Shown: piece by piece, positions 54,686 to 63,136 of the stretch | Layout of the letters: the number at the start of each line of letters is the position of its first letter | Position numbering within the stretch: position 1 is the first letter of the stretch | Assembly: GCA_034521445.1 (NCBI GenBank) | Contig: JAXHMM010000012.1 | Location: 1-64,000, forward strand | Reading direction: 5' to 3' | Source: Balneolaceae bacterium | Lineage (GTDB): Bacteria; Bacteroidota; Rhodothermia; Balneolales; Balneolaceae | Length of the DNA stretch: 64,000 nucleotides | Notes under the pieces: model-generated | Told to the model about the DNA's origin: nothing | The model's input: only the letters and a program-made list of their open reading frames with translations | Databases searched by the model: none | Program-made: the position numbers and the translations under genes

Positions 54686-55883
54686 CGCTGACTACGGCTC
54701 CGTCCACCAACACGCGGGTGACGTGTGTGGTGTATTCGAAGGGATCGCCGTCGTAGAGCACGAGGTCGGCGTCCTTGCCGGGTGCCAGGGAGCCCACCCG
54801 GTCGGCGATGCCCAGAATCTCGGCGGCGTCGATGGTCAGGGCCCGCAGGGCGGCCTCGCGGGACAGCCCGTTGGCCGCGGCAATGGCGGCCTCGAAGAGG
54901 ACGATACGCGTCTTGGGCACGTAACCCTCATAGCCGCTCTGGAAGGCGAAGGTAATGCCCGCCTCGGCAAGTTTTCCGGCGGTTTCGAAGCTGGCGTTGC
55001 GCGTAGAGCCGCCGGTGCGCACCTTGGTGGGGTGAACAAAGACGGGCACGTCCGCATCGCGGATATGGTCCATTACCAGGTAGGCCTCGGCGGCCCCGTC
55101 GAGCACCATGGGAAAGCCGAATTCCTCCTGCAGGCGCAGGGCGGTCATGATATCGTGTGCGCGCTGCGCGGTGATCATGGCGGTGACCTTGCCTTCCAGG
55201 ATGTCGGCCAGCACCTCCATGGTCAGGTCGCGGGAGGGGGGATCCTCGCTGTTGCGCTGCTCCAGGTACTCCTGCGCCTTAATAAACTGCTGCCGAAGCA
55301 TGGACATGGCCTTGGCGCGGGTGCCGGGCGAGCTGAAAGCCCCCGAGATGTCGGATCCCAGTGTGAAGGCCACCATGGTGATTGAGTCAACCACCGCCTC
55401 CTCTACGGTGTTGTAGGGGGTCTTGGCGATCATGGTCTGGCCGCTGGCCAGCGCACCCGGCCCGTGGCCGGTATGCACGGTGGTCACGCCCATGTCGAGG
55501 ACGTACTTGACCAGGTCCTCCCTGGCGTTGTAGGCGTCCAGGGCCCGCAGCTCGGGCTGCAGAGGGGAGGAGGTCTCCAGCTGGTCCTGGTCGGCGTCTA
55601 CGTTGAAGATTCCCGCCAGTCCCACCACGGTGTGGGCGTCGATGAGTCCGGGGGTGACCACTTCGGCCTCGTGGACGGTCCAGCCTGAGGGAATGTTTAC
55701 GGAGGAGGCGGGTCCCACCTCCTCGATCAGGCCGTCACGGATCAGCACCACCCCGTCCTCGATGGGGTCGCCATCCATGGTGTAGAGCGTGCCGGCGCGG
55801 ACGGCGGTCTGGGCCTGCAGGGCCTGTCCGCCGGCCAGCAGGACCAGCAGCGACAGGCTAATGAGTTGTTTTAAACGTTTCAT
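54657..55883 (-). CDS. Amidohydrolase-family protein lacking canonical metal ligands
   Basis: Exported amidohydrolase fold, about 408 residues, intact; ATG 55883 gives MKRLKQLISLSLLVLLAGGQ, a signal peptide (ATG 55913 is a longer option). The metal-dependent HxH motif after strand one reads PGLIDAHTVVGL, so the second His is missing. The region that is NHTHRHDD in its neighbour reads ITAQRAHDI, and the catalytic Asp region (HTDDG in the neighbour) is FQSGYEG. The C-terminal family frame GSLAPGKDADLVLYDGDPFE is kept. It is therefore probably not a normal metal-dependent hydrolase. It follows an intact paralogue by 39 bases; a partner or regulatory role is possible. Confidence 0.85.
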   Translation of the reverse strand: MKRLKQLISLSLLVLLAGGQALQAQTAVRAGTLYTMDGDPIEDGVVLIRDGLIEEVGPASSVNIPSGWTVHEAEVVTPGLIDAHTVVGLAGIFNVDADQDQLETSSPLQPELRALDAYNAREDLVKYVLDMGVTTVHTGHGPGALASGQTMIAKTPYNTVEEAVVDSITMVAFTLGSDISGAFSSPGTRAKAMSMLRQQFIKAQEYLEQRNSEDPPSRDLTMEVLADILEGKVTAMITAQRAHDIMTALRLQEEFGFPMVLDGAAEAYLVMDHIRDADVPVFVHPTKVRTGGSTRNASFETAGKLAEAGITFAFQSGYEGYVPKTRIVLFEAAIAAANGLSREAALRALTIDAAEILGIADRVGSLAPGKDADLVLYDGDPFEYTTHVTRVLVDGAVVSDGRTPRISH

Positions 55884-55922
55884 GGCGTCGGAAATTGATG
55901 GTAGAGTGTGCATGGATAGGGG

Positions 55923-57218
55923 TCAGTGTCCGTGGGAGTAGACATGCCCGCGGAAGACGTCGTAGCCTCCCGTGGCGTAGCCGCGCTGGTCGGGGTCGGA
56001 GCGGTCGAAGCGCTTGACGCCCTCCACCCAGGTCTGCTCCACATGGGTGTAGACGCTGAGGGGATCGCCCGAAAGCACGATGAAGTCGGCGTCTTTGCCG
56101 GCTTCCAGGGTGCCGGTGCGCCGGTCGATGTCCATCATCTTCGCCCCGGCGATGGTCATGGCCTCCAGGGCTTTATCGCGGCTCATGCCGGCGCGCACGC
56201 CGAAAGCGGCCGAGCGCAGGAAGAGGCGCGAGTCGGTGATGCCGTCGTCGGTGTGGTAGGCCGTCAGCACGCCTGCGTTCTCGAGGGCGGGTCCGTTGTC
56301 GTAGGAGATATCCACCGCCTCCAGCTTTCCGCCGGGAGAGTCCAGGGTGATGATGGAAGCGGGCACACCCGCCTCGGCAATTTCGTCGGCCACCTTCCAC
56401 GCCTCGCTGACGTGCTGCAGCACCAGGCGGTAGCCGAACTCCTGGGAGAGGCGGATGGCGGTGAGGATGTCGTCGTGGCGGTGGGTGTGGTTGTGCACAA
56501 TACGCTCGCCGTTGAGCACCTCCAGGAGGGTCTCCATGCCCAGGTCGCGCGTGGGCATGTCCTCGGGGCTTTCGGCGGCCTCCTTCTTGCGCTTGTACTC
56601 CTGCGCCTGCAGGAAGAGCTCGCGCACCATGGCGGCCGATTTGGCCCGCGTACCCGGACCGCTGCCGCCCAGCGGATTGGTGCCGTTGGCCATTTTGAGT
56701 CCCCCGGCCACCTCGGTCATGGGATCATCCACGAAAAGCATGCCCTCAATGGTGTCCGATTTCCGAAGTTTCAGGTAGACGGTGCGCCCGCTCATCAGGT
56801 GGCCCGAACCGGGCATCACGTTCACGGAGGTGATGCCGCCGGCCAGCGCCTTGTAGAAGCTGTCGGAGTTGGGATCGATGGCGTCCAGGATGCGCACGTC
56901 GGGATGCAGGGAGGCCGAACCGTCTCCGCCGTCCCCCTCGCCGATGTGCGAATGGGTGTCGACCAGTCCGGGCATGATCACCTTGCCGCTCATGTCGTGC
57001 ACCTGTGCGCCGGAGGGCACCGATACGGAGCCCTCCGCGCCCACGGCCACGATGGCGCCGTCCTGCACGACCAGGGTGCCGCTGGGGATGACCTCCCCGG
57101 CGATGGGAATGATGCGCGCGCCCTGGAAGACCTGGGCCTGCTGCTGCGAGGAGGCCTCGCCCGGGACCAAAAGGAGTCCCGTGAGCAGCGCCAGGCTGAA
57201 TACGAGTAGTTTTTTCAT
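55923..57218 (-). CDS. Amidohydrolase, exported, intact metal site
   Basis: About 431 residues with signal peptide (MKKLLVFSLALLTGLLLVPG...ASS). Metal-site features visible: HxH in PGLVDTHSHIGEGDG, a Lys-containing segment YLKLRKSDT, histidines in VHNHTHRHDDILTA and LVLQHVSEAW, and Asp in AYHTDDGITD. The C-terminal GTLEAGKDADFIVLSGDPLS is the usual amidohydrolase end. Substrate unknown; exported members of this type include imidazolonepropionase- and dipeptidase-like enzymes. It ends 39 bases before the metal-site-less paralogue, so both are translated together in similar amounts. Confidence 0.9.
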   Translation of the reverse strand: MKKLLVFSLALLTGLLLVPGEASSQQQAQVFQGARIIPIAGEVIPSGTLVVQDGAIVAVGAEGSVSVPSGAQVHDMSGKVIMPGLVDTHSHIGEGDGGDGSASLHPDVRILDAIDPNSDSFYKALAGGITSVNVMPGSGHLMSGRTVYLKLRKSDTIEGMLFVDDPMTEVAGGLKMANGTNPLGGSGPGTRAKSAAMVRELFLQAQEYKRKKEAAESPEDMPTRDLGMETLLEVLNGERIVHNHTHRHDDILTAIRLSQEFGYRLVLQHVSEAWKVADEIAEAGVPASIITLDSPGGKLEAVDISYDNGPALENAGVLTAYHTDDGITDSRLFLRSAAFGVRAGMSRDKALEAMTIAGAKMMDIDRRTGTLEAGKDADFIVLSGDPLSVYTHVEQTWVEGVKRFDRSDPDQRGYATGGYDVFRGHVYSHGH

Positions 57219-57296
57219 AGTAATGCCGATTGTGTTGGCGATTGCATGTATGAACCTTCGAAGACAGTGGAGGCCGCCCGGCGTACCTGTGCCGGC

Positions 57297-57623
57297 CTAG
57301 GTATCCACCTTGTAGTCCACAAAATACCGCTCCTCAATGACGGAGTTGATAAAATCCACCGCCTTCTTGTGGTGGGCGTTGCGGGTGTACATGGTGTAAT
57401 CCAGCTCGGTCTCAAAATCGGAGATCAGCACGACGTCAAAGGCGGTACCGGGCTCTTCGTCCTCCTCGTTTTCGGTGATGTTGATGCCCACCTCCACGTT
57501 TTTGATCTCGTCGATGGTGGTCTTCAGTCCCTCCAGGATGAGTTTCATTTTTTCCGCGTTCTTTTGCCGGGAGGCGCCTTCCGCCTCCTCCTTCAGTTTC
57601 CACATTACAACGTGCCGAATCAT
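57297..57623 (-). CDS. Dabb-domain protein (stress-responsive A/B barrel)
   Basis: 108 residues, intact, one dimeric alpha/beta-barrel domain: MIRHVVMWKLKEEA at the start, LKTTIDEIKNVEVGIN, FDVVLISDFETELDY, and the final HHKKAVDFINSVIEERYFVD. Such proteins bind or process small hydrophobic or phenolic compounds or are stress-induced. Located between the HU-LysM gene and the amidohydrolases on the same strand, 78 bases from the latter; no specific role can be assigned. Confidence 0.9.
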   Translation of the reverse strand: MIRHVVMWKLKEEAEGASRQKNAEKMKLILEGLKTTIDEIKNVEVGINITENEEDEEPGTAFDVVLISDFETELDYTMYTRNAHHKKAVDFINSVIEERYFVDYKVDT

Positions 57624-57707
57624 GCTACACTCCTGGTTTTGAGGTTCGTTTGTAGGACGTCTGGTAATCTGTCGATTGGCAGGGGATTTTGCAAGCCGCC
57701 CCGCGTG

Positions 57708-58914
57708 CTACCGGGGCCGGGTGGCGAAGGCCAGGTCATCCCGGTCGATTTCGACGCCGGTGTGGTCCAGCACCTCCCCGTGGTACTGCCTTGCGGCATA
57801 GAGAAAGTATTTGGCCTCCTCCCGGTCGCGGTCCTTGTACCAGCGGTAGGAATCCACGTAGCCCATGGCCACCGAGAGGGAGTCCGATCGCGAGAGCGTT
57901 TCCCCGGCTCCCTCCGGCAGGGGCACCGTGAGAGAGGTGCCCGCATAGATGAGGTCGGGATGGTCGATGCCTCCCGTATTGGTGCCGTAGATCCAGGGCC
58001 ACAGGTAGGGATCGCCGTATTCCCGGCGGGCCATGCTCCAGAGGGTCTGTCCATCGTCCTACCTGCCGGCTGACGGTCTCGTTGTCGCCTGTGATCTCAT
58101 TGAGGGCCTCTTCCGATTTGCCGGCGGGGGCGGGGGATTCGCCGGTCTCTTCCACCTGGGTCACGGAGGGGGAGGCGGGCTCCTCGAAAACCTGGTCGAA
58201 TACCTCCGAGCTGAGCATCCAGGTGGCCGCCACGATCACCATAAGCACAAAGGCGGCCGCAACGATCAGGGGCCAGTTGGCGTCGGAGCGCCTGTGCCGG
58301 CGGCTCTTGCGGAAGCCGAAGCGGTCTTCTTCTGCTTCGCCGTCCTTCTCTATTCGAGAGGAAGAGGCCGGAGGATCAAAATCTTCTTGTTTCTTGCTGC
58401 TATCTCCCTGGCCGCCAGAGTCTTTAGACTGGTCAGTATCGTTCATTTCAGGCGCATATTCCACCACCGAGCTTGGCGCGGGACGGGCCTCATCGCCGCT
58501 CCCGCCGTCCGGTCCCCGGCCGCCGGACCGGGTGGGAGGGGCGGTGGGAATAAAGTCGGACTGCCGGGAGGTGGTATCCTCCTCCGGCTCATCATCGTCC
58601 AGCAGCTCCGGCTCGCGGTGGGCGTAGGGTGCGTTGACACGCTCTCGCAGCTCCTTGTAGGCTGTGAAGGTCACGCGGTTGTGGGCCGGAATGGTCATGG
58701 GCTCCCCGGTCTGGGGATTGTAGCCCTCGCGCTCGTCCACTTCCCTGAGCCCGAATTTGCCCAAGCCCGCAATATTCACCTTGCGGTCCTCCTCCAGTCC
58801 CCGGTGGATCACCGACACCAGTCCCTTCATGAAGTCGTGCGTGAACTGCTTGGAGCGGTCGGTCTCCTCGGACATGGCGTCGATCAGCTCCTGGAATGTT
58901 ACTTTTTCGCTCAT
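57708..58914 (-). CDS. HU-like DNA-binding domain - membrane helix - LysM fusion protein
   Basis: About 402 residues. Residues 1-95 are an HU/IHF-like domain (MSEKVTFQELIDAMSEETD, VNIAGLGKFGLREVD, YNPQTGEPMTIPAHNRVTF). A long acidic, Pro/Ser-rich linker follows, then a basic stretch RKSRRHRRSD before one transmembrane helix (WPLIVAAAFVLMVIVAATW). A periplasmic linker leads to a LysM-like domain in joined frames (SMARREYGDPYLWPWIYGTN, HPDLIYAGTSLTVPLPEG). One frame slip near 58050. Its ATG overlaps the stop of the upstream HU gene (ATGA). By layout it could tether DNA inside to peptidoglycan outside; see findings. Confidence 0.85.
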
Positions 58915-59201
58915 GACGTCTCCTCCAGCTCTTTCATTTCCTCCTTGAGGCCTTTGCTGGGCGAAAATCTGACCACCCGCTTGGGCGGGAGCCTCATGTA
59001 GGATTCGTGATGGGGATTGTAGGAGCGGCGGGCATCCCGCGTGTGCGTCTCGAAGGTTCCCAGTTCGGGTATGCTGTAGCCCCGGCCTTCGGAGAGATTC
59101 CTTTTCAGGGTCTCCACGGCGGTATCCAGCAGACGTCGCGTTTCGGCCTTGCTCAGGTCCCGGCTTTCCGCCAGGGCTTCTACCACGTCACGGGTGTTCA
59201 T
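58911..59201 (-). CDS. HU-family DNA-binding protein
   Basis: Small nucleoid-associated protein, about 96 residues: MNTRDVVEALAESRDLSKAE, LLDTAVETLKRNLSEGRGYS, IPELGTFETHTRDARRSYNP, and LPPKRVVRFSPSKGLKEEM. The beta-arm phrase RRSYNPHHES replaces the common GRNPxTGE. ATG 59201 is chosen because it starts at the usual helix; ATG 59222 adds seven residues. The stop overlaps the HU-LysM start by four bases, so the two are translationally coupled. The 208 bases before aconitase hold divergent promoters that I could not resolve. Confidence 0.9.
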   Translation of the reverse strand: MNTRDVVEALAESRDLSKAETRRLLDTAVETLKRNLSEGRGYSIPELGTFETHTRDARRSYNPHHESYMRLPPKRVVRFSPSKGLKEEMKELEETS

Positions 59202-59409
59202 AACCGAAGGTTTGGGTTCCAATGGGCAGGGATCATACTATTTAAGAAAAAAACGGTAAAAAGCTAAGCGGGAATTGGAAAGCCTCTTGTGCGGATTCGA
59301 TATAAATTAGCGCCTCTTCCCGCGCAGTTGAAACGATAAGCCACCGTAATACTATTGAGTGTAGTGGATGGAACCCTTCAATCACTAACCTAATGCTGTC
59401 AAAGAACTT

Positions 59410-61374
59410 ATGAGTCAACCGCTGAACGTAACCCAGAAACTGATCAAGAGCCACCTGGTGGAAGGAACCATGGAGCCGGGTGAGGAGATCGGCCTGAAAA
59501 TCGACCAGACCCTTACCCAGGACGCTACGGGCACCATGGTGATGCTCGAGCTGGAAGCCATGGAGCTGGATGAGGCGCAGACCGAGATGTCCTGCCAGTA
59601 TGTGGACCACAACCTTCTGCAGACCGATTTCAAGAATCCTGACGATCACGTCTTCCTGCGTTCGGCGGCCGAACGGTTCGGCATGTGGTTCAGCCGACCG
59701 GGCAACGGGGTAAGCCATCCCATCGAAACCGAACGCTTCGCCATTCCCGGCAAGACCCTGGCGGGTTCCGACAGCCACACCCCCGCCTCCGGCTGCATGG
59801 GCATGCTGGCCATCGGCGCGGGGGGACTCGACGTGGCCTTCGCCATTGCCGGCGAGCCCATGTTCATCAAGATGCCCAAGGTGCTGGGCGTGGAGCTGAA
59901 GGGCGAGCTGCCCGACTGGACCAGCGCCAAGGACGTGGTGCTGGAGATGCTGCGCCGCTACGACGTGGACGGCGCCACAGGCTACGTGATCGAGTATTTC
60001 GGGGAGGGCCTGAAGAACCTGGACACCATGGACCGCCACGTCATCGCCAACATGGGCACCGAAATGGGGGCCACCACCACGGTCTTCCCGGCCGACGAGG
60101 AGATCCGCCGCTTCATGCGGGGACAGCGCCGCGAGGAGGAATTCGTGGAGCTTCTGGCCGACGAGGGCGCCGAATACGACGCCTACGAGGAGCTGGTGCT
60201 GGACGAGGTGGAGCCGCTGATTGCCCTGCCCAGCAGTCCCGGCAACGTGGTTCCCGTGCGCGAGGTGGAAGGCAAACCCATCTACCAGTCCTATGTGGGC
60301 TCCTCCGCCAACCCGGGCTACCGCGACTTCTGGATGGCCTCGGAAATTGTCAAGGGCCGGACGGTGCACGAGGACGTCTCCTGGGATGTCAATCCCACCT
60401 CACGGCAGATTATTGAGAATATGGTCAGCAACGGCGTCATGCTGCACCTGGTGCAGTCGGGCGCCCGCATTCACCAGGCCGGCTGCAACGGCTGCATCGG
60501 CATGGGACAGGCCCCGGCGAGCGGGCAGAACAGCCTGCGTACGGTGCCCCGCAATTTCCCCGACCGTTCGGGCACGCCCGAGGACTCCGTCTTCCTGGTG
60601 AGTCCCGAAACCGCGGCCGCTTCCGCCCTTACGGGCAAGATCACCGACCCGCGTGATCTGGAGGAGCTCTACGGCATGAGCTATCCGAAATTTCAGCCGC
60701 TGGACCATCCCATTGTCAACATGGACATGCTGCAGGCGCCCAAACCCAAAGAGGAGCGCGGGGAGATCAAGAAGGGGCCCAACATCTCCACCATGCCCGA
60801 TTTCGACCAGCTGGAGGACTTCAAGGTGCCTGTGCTGCTCAAGATGGGCGACGACATCTCCACGGACGAGATTCTGCGCGCGGGCGCCGAGGTGCTGCCC
60901 TTCCGCAGCAACATCCCCGAGATCAGCAAGTTCACCCTCGACGTGGTGGACAAGAACTTCTACGACCGCGCCATGAAATCGCGTGATGAGCACGGGGGAC
61001 ACGTGGTGGTGGCCGGCGAGAACTACGCCCAGGGCTCCAGCCGTGAGCACGCCGCCATTGCGCCCCGCTACCTGGGCCAGCGGGCGGTCATTGCCAAGAG
61101 CTACGCCCGCATCGGCTGGCAGAACCTGGTCAACTTCGGCATTCCCCCGCTTGAGTTCACCCGCGATGAAGACTACGAGGACATCGACCAGGGTGACGTG
61201 CTGTCGGTGAGCGGCATCCGCGAGGCCATCGAGGAGGGCGACACGGTGACCCTGGTCAACGAGACCAAGGGCAACTCCTACGAACTGGCCCACACCCTCA
61301 GCGACCGCCAGAAAGAGGCGGTGCTGGCCGGCGGCGTGATCAACCGTTACAAGCTCAGGAAAAACGGCGCCTGA
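59410..61374 (+). CDS. Aconitate hydratase (Aquifex-type, about 650 residues)
   Basis: Isomerises citrate and isocitrate in the TCA cycle with a [4Fe-4S] cluster. Intact, 654 residues, starting MSQPLNVTQKLIKSHLVEGT. Family signatures: AGSDSHTPASGCMGML (first cluster Cys), GARIHQAGCNGCIGMGQAPA (the other two cluster cysteines), the swivel-domain DISTDEI, and ENYAQGSSREHAAIAPRYLG. The length and LysR-like layout match the shorter aconitase group seen in Aquifex, Thermus relatives and Bacteroidota rather than the 890-residue AcnA. With the Kgd-type dehydrogenase in this window it documents two TCA steps. Confidence 0.95.
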   Translation: MSQPLNVTQKLIKSHLVEGTMEPGEEIGLKIDQTLTQDATGTMVMLELEAMELDEAQTEMSCQYVDHNLLQTDFKNPDDHVFLRSAAERFGMWFSRPGNGVSHPIETERFAIPGKTLAGSDSHTPASGCMGMLAIGAGGLDVAFAIAGEPMFIKMPKVLGVELKGELPDWTSAKDVVLEMLRRYDVDGATGYVIEYFGEGLKNLDTMDRHVIANMGTEMGATTTVFPADEEIRRFMRGQRREEEFVELLADEGAEYDAYEELVLDEVEPLIALPSSPGNVVPVREVEGKPIYQSYVGSSANPGYRDFWMASEIVKGRTVHEDVSWDVNPTSRQIIENMVSNGVMLHLVQSGARIHQAGCNGCIGMGQAPASGQNSLRTVPRNFPDRSGTPEDSVFLVSPETAAASALTGKITDPRDLEELYGMSYPKFQPLDHPIVNMDMLQAPKPKEERGEIKKGPNISTMPDFDQLEDFKVPVLLKMGDDISTDEILRAGAEVLPFRSNIPEISKFTLDVVDKNFYDRAMKSRDEHGGHVVVAGENYAQGSSREHAAIAPRYLGQRAVIAKSYARIGWQNLVNFGIPPLEFTRDEDYEDIDQGDVLSVSGIREAIEEGDTVTLVNETKGNSYELAHTLSDRQKEAVLAGGVINRYKLRKNGA

Positions 61375-61467
61375 TCGGCCGCTTCACCTGCCGGCGGTTT
61401 TCCCTTGGGGGCGAAGTGCGTATATTCGGTCCCGCACCGCCACTGCTAACCCGCCTGGAGCTCCGCC

Positions 61468-61845
61468 TTGCAAAAAACCTTCTGGGACCGTCTCGGTATA
61501 GGCCTGTCCGGCCTTTGCGCCATTCACTGCCTCCTCTTTCCCGTACTGGTGGCCCTGCTGCCGCTGGTGCCTTGGGCAGAATCCGTGCATGCGTGGACCC
61601 ACCCGGTGCTTTTCCTGCTGATCGCACCCACCGTATGGCTGGCTCTCCGTGAGAAGCGTCCCGGGCGCCGTCCCATCGCCCTGCTGCTGTGCAGCGGACT
61701 GGCGGTCATCGCCCTAGCCTGGTTTCTGCACGACGTGGTGGGCATGTGGGGCGAGGCGATAATCACTCTGGCGGGCAGTGCGCTGCTGATACGGGGACAC
61801 TGGCTTAACTACAGGGGCCACCGGGCCCGCGAACGTCACGGATGA
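61468..61845 (+). CDS. MerC-domain membrane protein
   Basis: 125 residues, intact, TTG start at 61468 (MQKTFWDRLG; no in-frame ATG fits). Four hydrophobic helices: LSGLCAIHCLLFPVLVALLP, PVLFLLIAPTVWLAL, IALLLCSGLAVIALAWFL and EAIITLAGSALLIRG. The first helix carries the MerC-like CAIHC metal-thiol motif. MerC transports mercury in mer operons, but no other mer gene is present, so general metal handling or an unknown role is more likely. Convergent with the FAD enzyme gene, 18 bases apart. Confidence 0.85.
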   Translation: MQKTFWDRLGIGLSGLCAIHCLLFPVLVALLPLVPWAESVHAWTHPVLFLLIAPTVWLALREKRPGRRPIALLLCSGLAVIALAWFLHDVVGMWGEAIITLAGSALLIRGHWLNYRGHRARERHG

Positions 61846-61863
61846 GCGCTGCCGCCCGCCGTG

Positions 61864-63090
61864 TTATTCGGGCAGGCGCTGCAGGGCGTCGGCCAGCTGC
61901 AGGCAGACCTCATTGAGGCCCTCCTGCCAGCCGCTCCCTGCCTCCCTGCGTGTCATGATGGCGGAGGCCAGCGCACAGCCCCATGATAGGGTCACACCCG
62001 CACCCCCGTGGCCGTAGTTGTGGATAACCTTGTGGCCCAGCTGACGTCGCGAGGATAGCTCCAGTCCCCCGCTTTCCGGGTGCCCCAGGTAGCGGTAGCC
62101 CATGCGGGCGGAGCGCTCGGGAAAGCGGTCCAGATCGAGTCCCCATCCCCCCAGAATATCGCCGTTCAGTTCCAGGATGGAACGCGGCACCTGCAGCCCG
62201 TCCACCTCCACCGTATCTTCGGTGGAAGGCCCCTCAAAGGTGCCATCCCCGGCTAGTCGGCCTTCGATGCGACTGCCCCCGATCACCCACCCGTCGCGGC
62301 GGGGATAGAAATAGACGTCGCAGGCTTCGCCGGTGGGATCGGCATAGATGTCGGGCGCCGGAGTGTAGTTGTAGGAGAGGATGCGTCCCTCGGCGTCGCG
62401 GTGCAGCGGCGCACCGGGAAGGGTGAGCAGGTGCCCCAGTATTACGGGACGGCCCCGCTCCCCGGAAGCGTGGGCGGGGCGGCCGAAAAGTCCCGGACTC
62501 CAGACGCCCGTGGCGTTGACCAGGGTGTCCTGGGGGAGGTCACGCAGCCTCCGGCGATCGAGCTCGCGGCGGACCAGCCTGCCGCCGGACTGCCGGTAGG
62601 CGCGGCAGAGGGCGGGCATATAGCGCGGCCATTCGGTGAACCAGCAGTCGAAGACCCAGCCGTGCAGTCCGCCGGCACCTTTGCGTCGCGGCAGGCGGGG
62701 ATCGTCGGCTTCCACTGTTTCCGGCCGGTCGAGCAGGGAGACATAGCCGGGCATCTCCCGGGGTTCTTCAAATATCTCGTAGTGTCGGTGGCGGACCACC
62801 CCGGGGAAGCCGCGGCCGGCCAGTCGTGCAAATATCTTCTGCGTGGCGGTGAACAGCGGCTTCAGCCGTCCCCCCGCCTTGATGGAGTGGGGAATAGCCG
62901 AGGCGGCGGGATAGAGGCTGGCAAAACGGGGATCGCCGGGCGTTTCGCCGGCATGCTCCCCGCATCCCGGCACCAGGTCGCGGGTGTAGCAGGTGGTGGG
63001 AAAGCCCAGCAGCTGCAAGGTAAGGGCGGTGGTGAGTCCGGTGACGCCCCCGCCCACTACGGCTATCTGCTTGTTGAACATGGGCTGCAT
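61864..63090 (-). CDS. FAD-dependent D-amino-acid-oxidase-like oxidoreductase
   Basis: About 408 residues, intact. The N-terminus has the FAD dinucleotide-binding motif IAVVGGGVTGLTTALTLQLLG. Further DAAO-like features are DLVNATG-like TLVNATGVWSPGLFG, DVYFYPRRDGWVIGGS, the C-terminal HNYGHGGAGVTLSWGCA (contact to the flavin) and a substrate-side R-rich segment RMGYRYLGHPE. Likely oxidises D-amino acids or a similar amine. Start ATG 63090, with ATG 63081 possible. The downstream-facing neighbour upstream is a threonine/serine dehydratase, suggesting amino-acid breakdown or racemate clearing. Confidence 0.9.
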   Translation of the reverse strand: MQPMFNKQIAVVGGGVTGLTTALTLQLLGFPTTCYTRDLVPGCGEHAGETPGDPRFASLYPAASAIPHSIKAGGRLKPLFTATQKIFARLAGRGFPGVVRHRHYEIFEEPREMPGYVSLLDRPETVEADDPRLPRRKGAGGLHGWVFDCWFTEWPRYMPALCRAYRQSGGRLVRRELDRRRLRDLPQDTLVNATGVWSPGLFGRPAHASGERGRPVILGHLLTLPGAPLHRDAEGRILSYNYTPAPDIYADPTGEACDVYFYPRRDGWVIGGSRIEGRLAGDGTFEGPSTEDTVEVDGLQVPRSILELNGDILGGWGLDLDRFPERSARMGYRYLGHPESGGLELSSRRQLGHKVIHNYGHGGAGVTLSWGCALASAIMTRREAGSGWQEGLNEVCLQLADALQRLPE

Positions 63091-63136
63091 CAATGAGTTG
63101 CGGGCTTTCAGCGTTCCGGCGAGGCGCCGTCCGGAC

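Noticed and set aside
55926-57209. 427-codon plus-strand frame opposite the intact amidohydrolase
   Set aside because: Ala/Gly/His-rich antisense artefact; the amidohydrolase motifs on the minus strand are unambiguous.
61468-61845. Mercury-resistance operon
   Set aside because: Only a MerC-like membrane protein is present; no merA, merP, merT or merR in the surrounding sequence.
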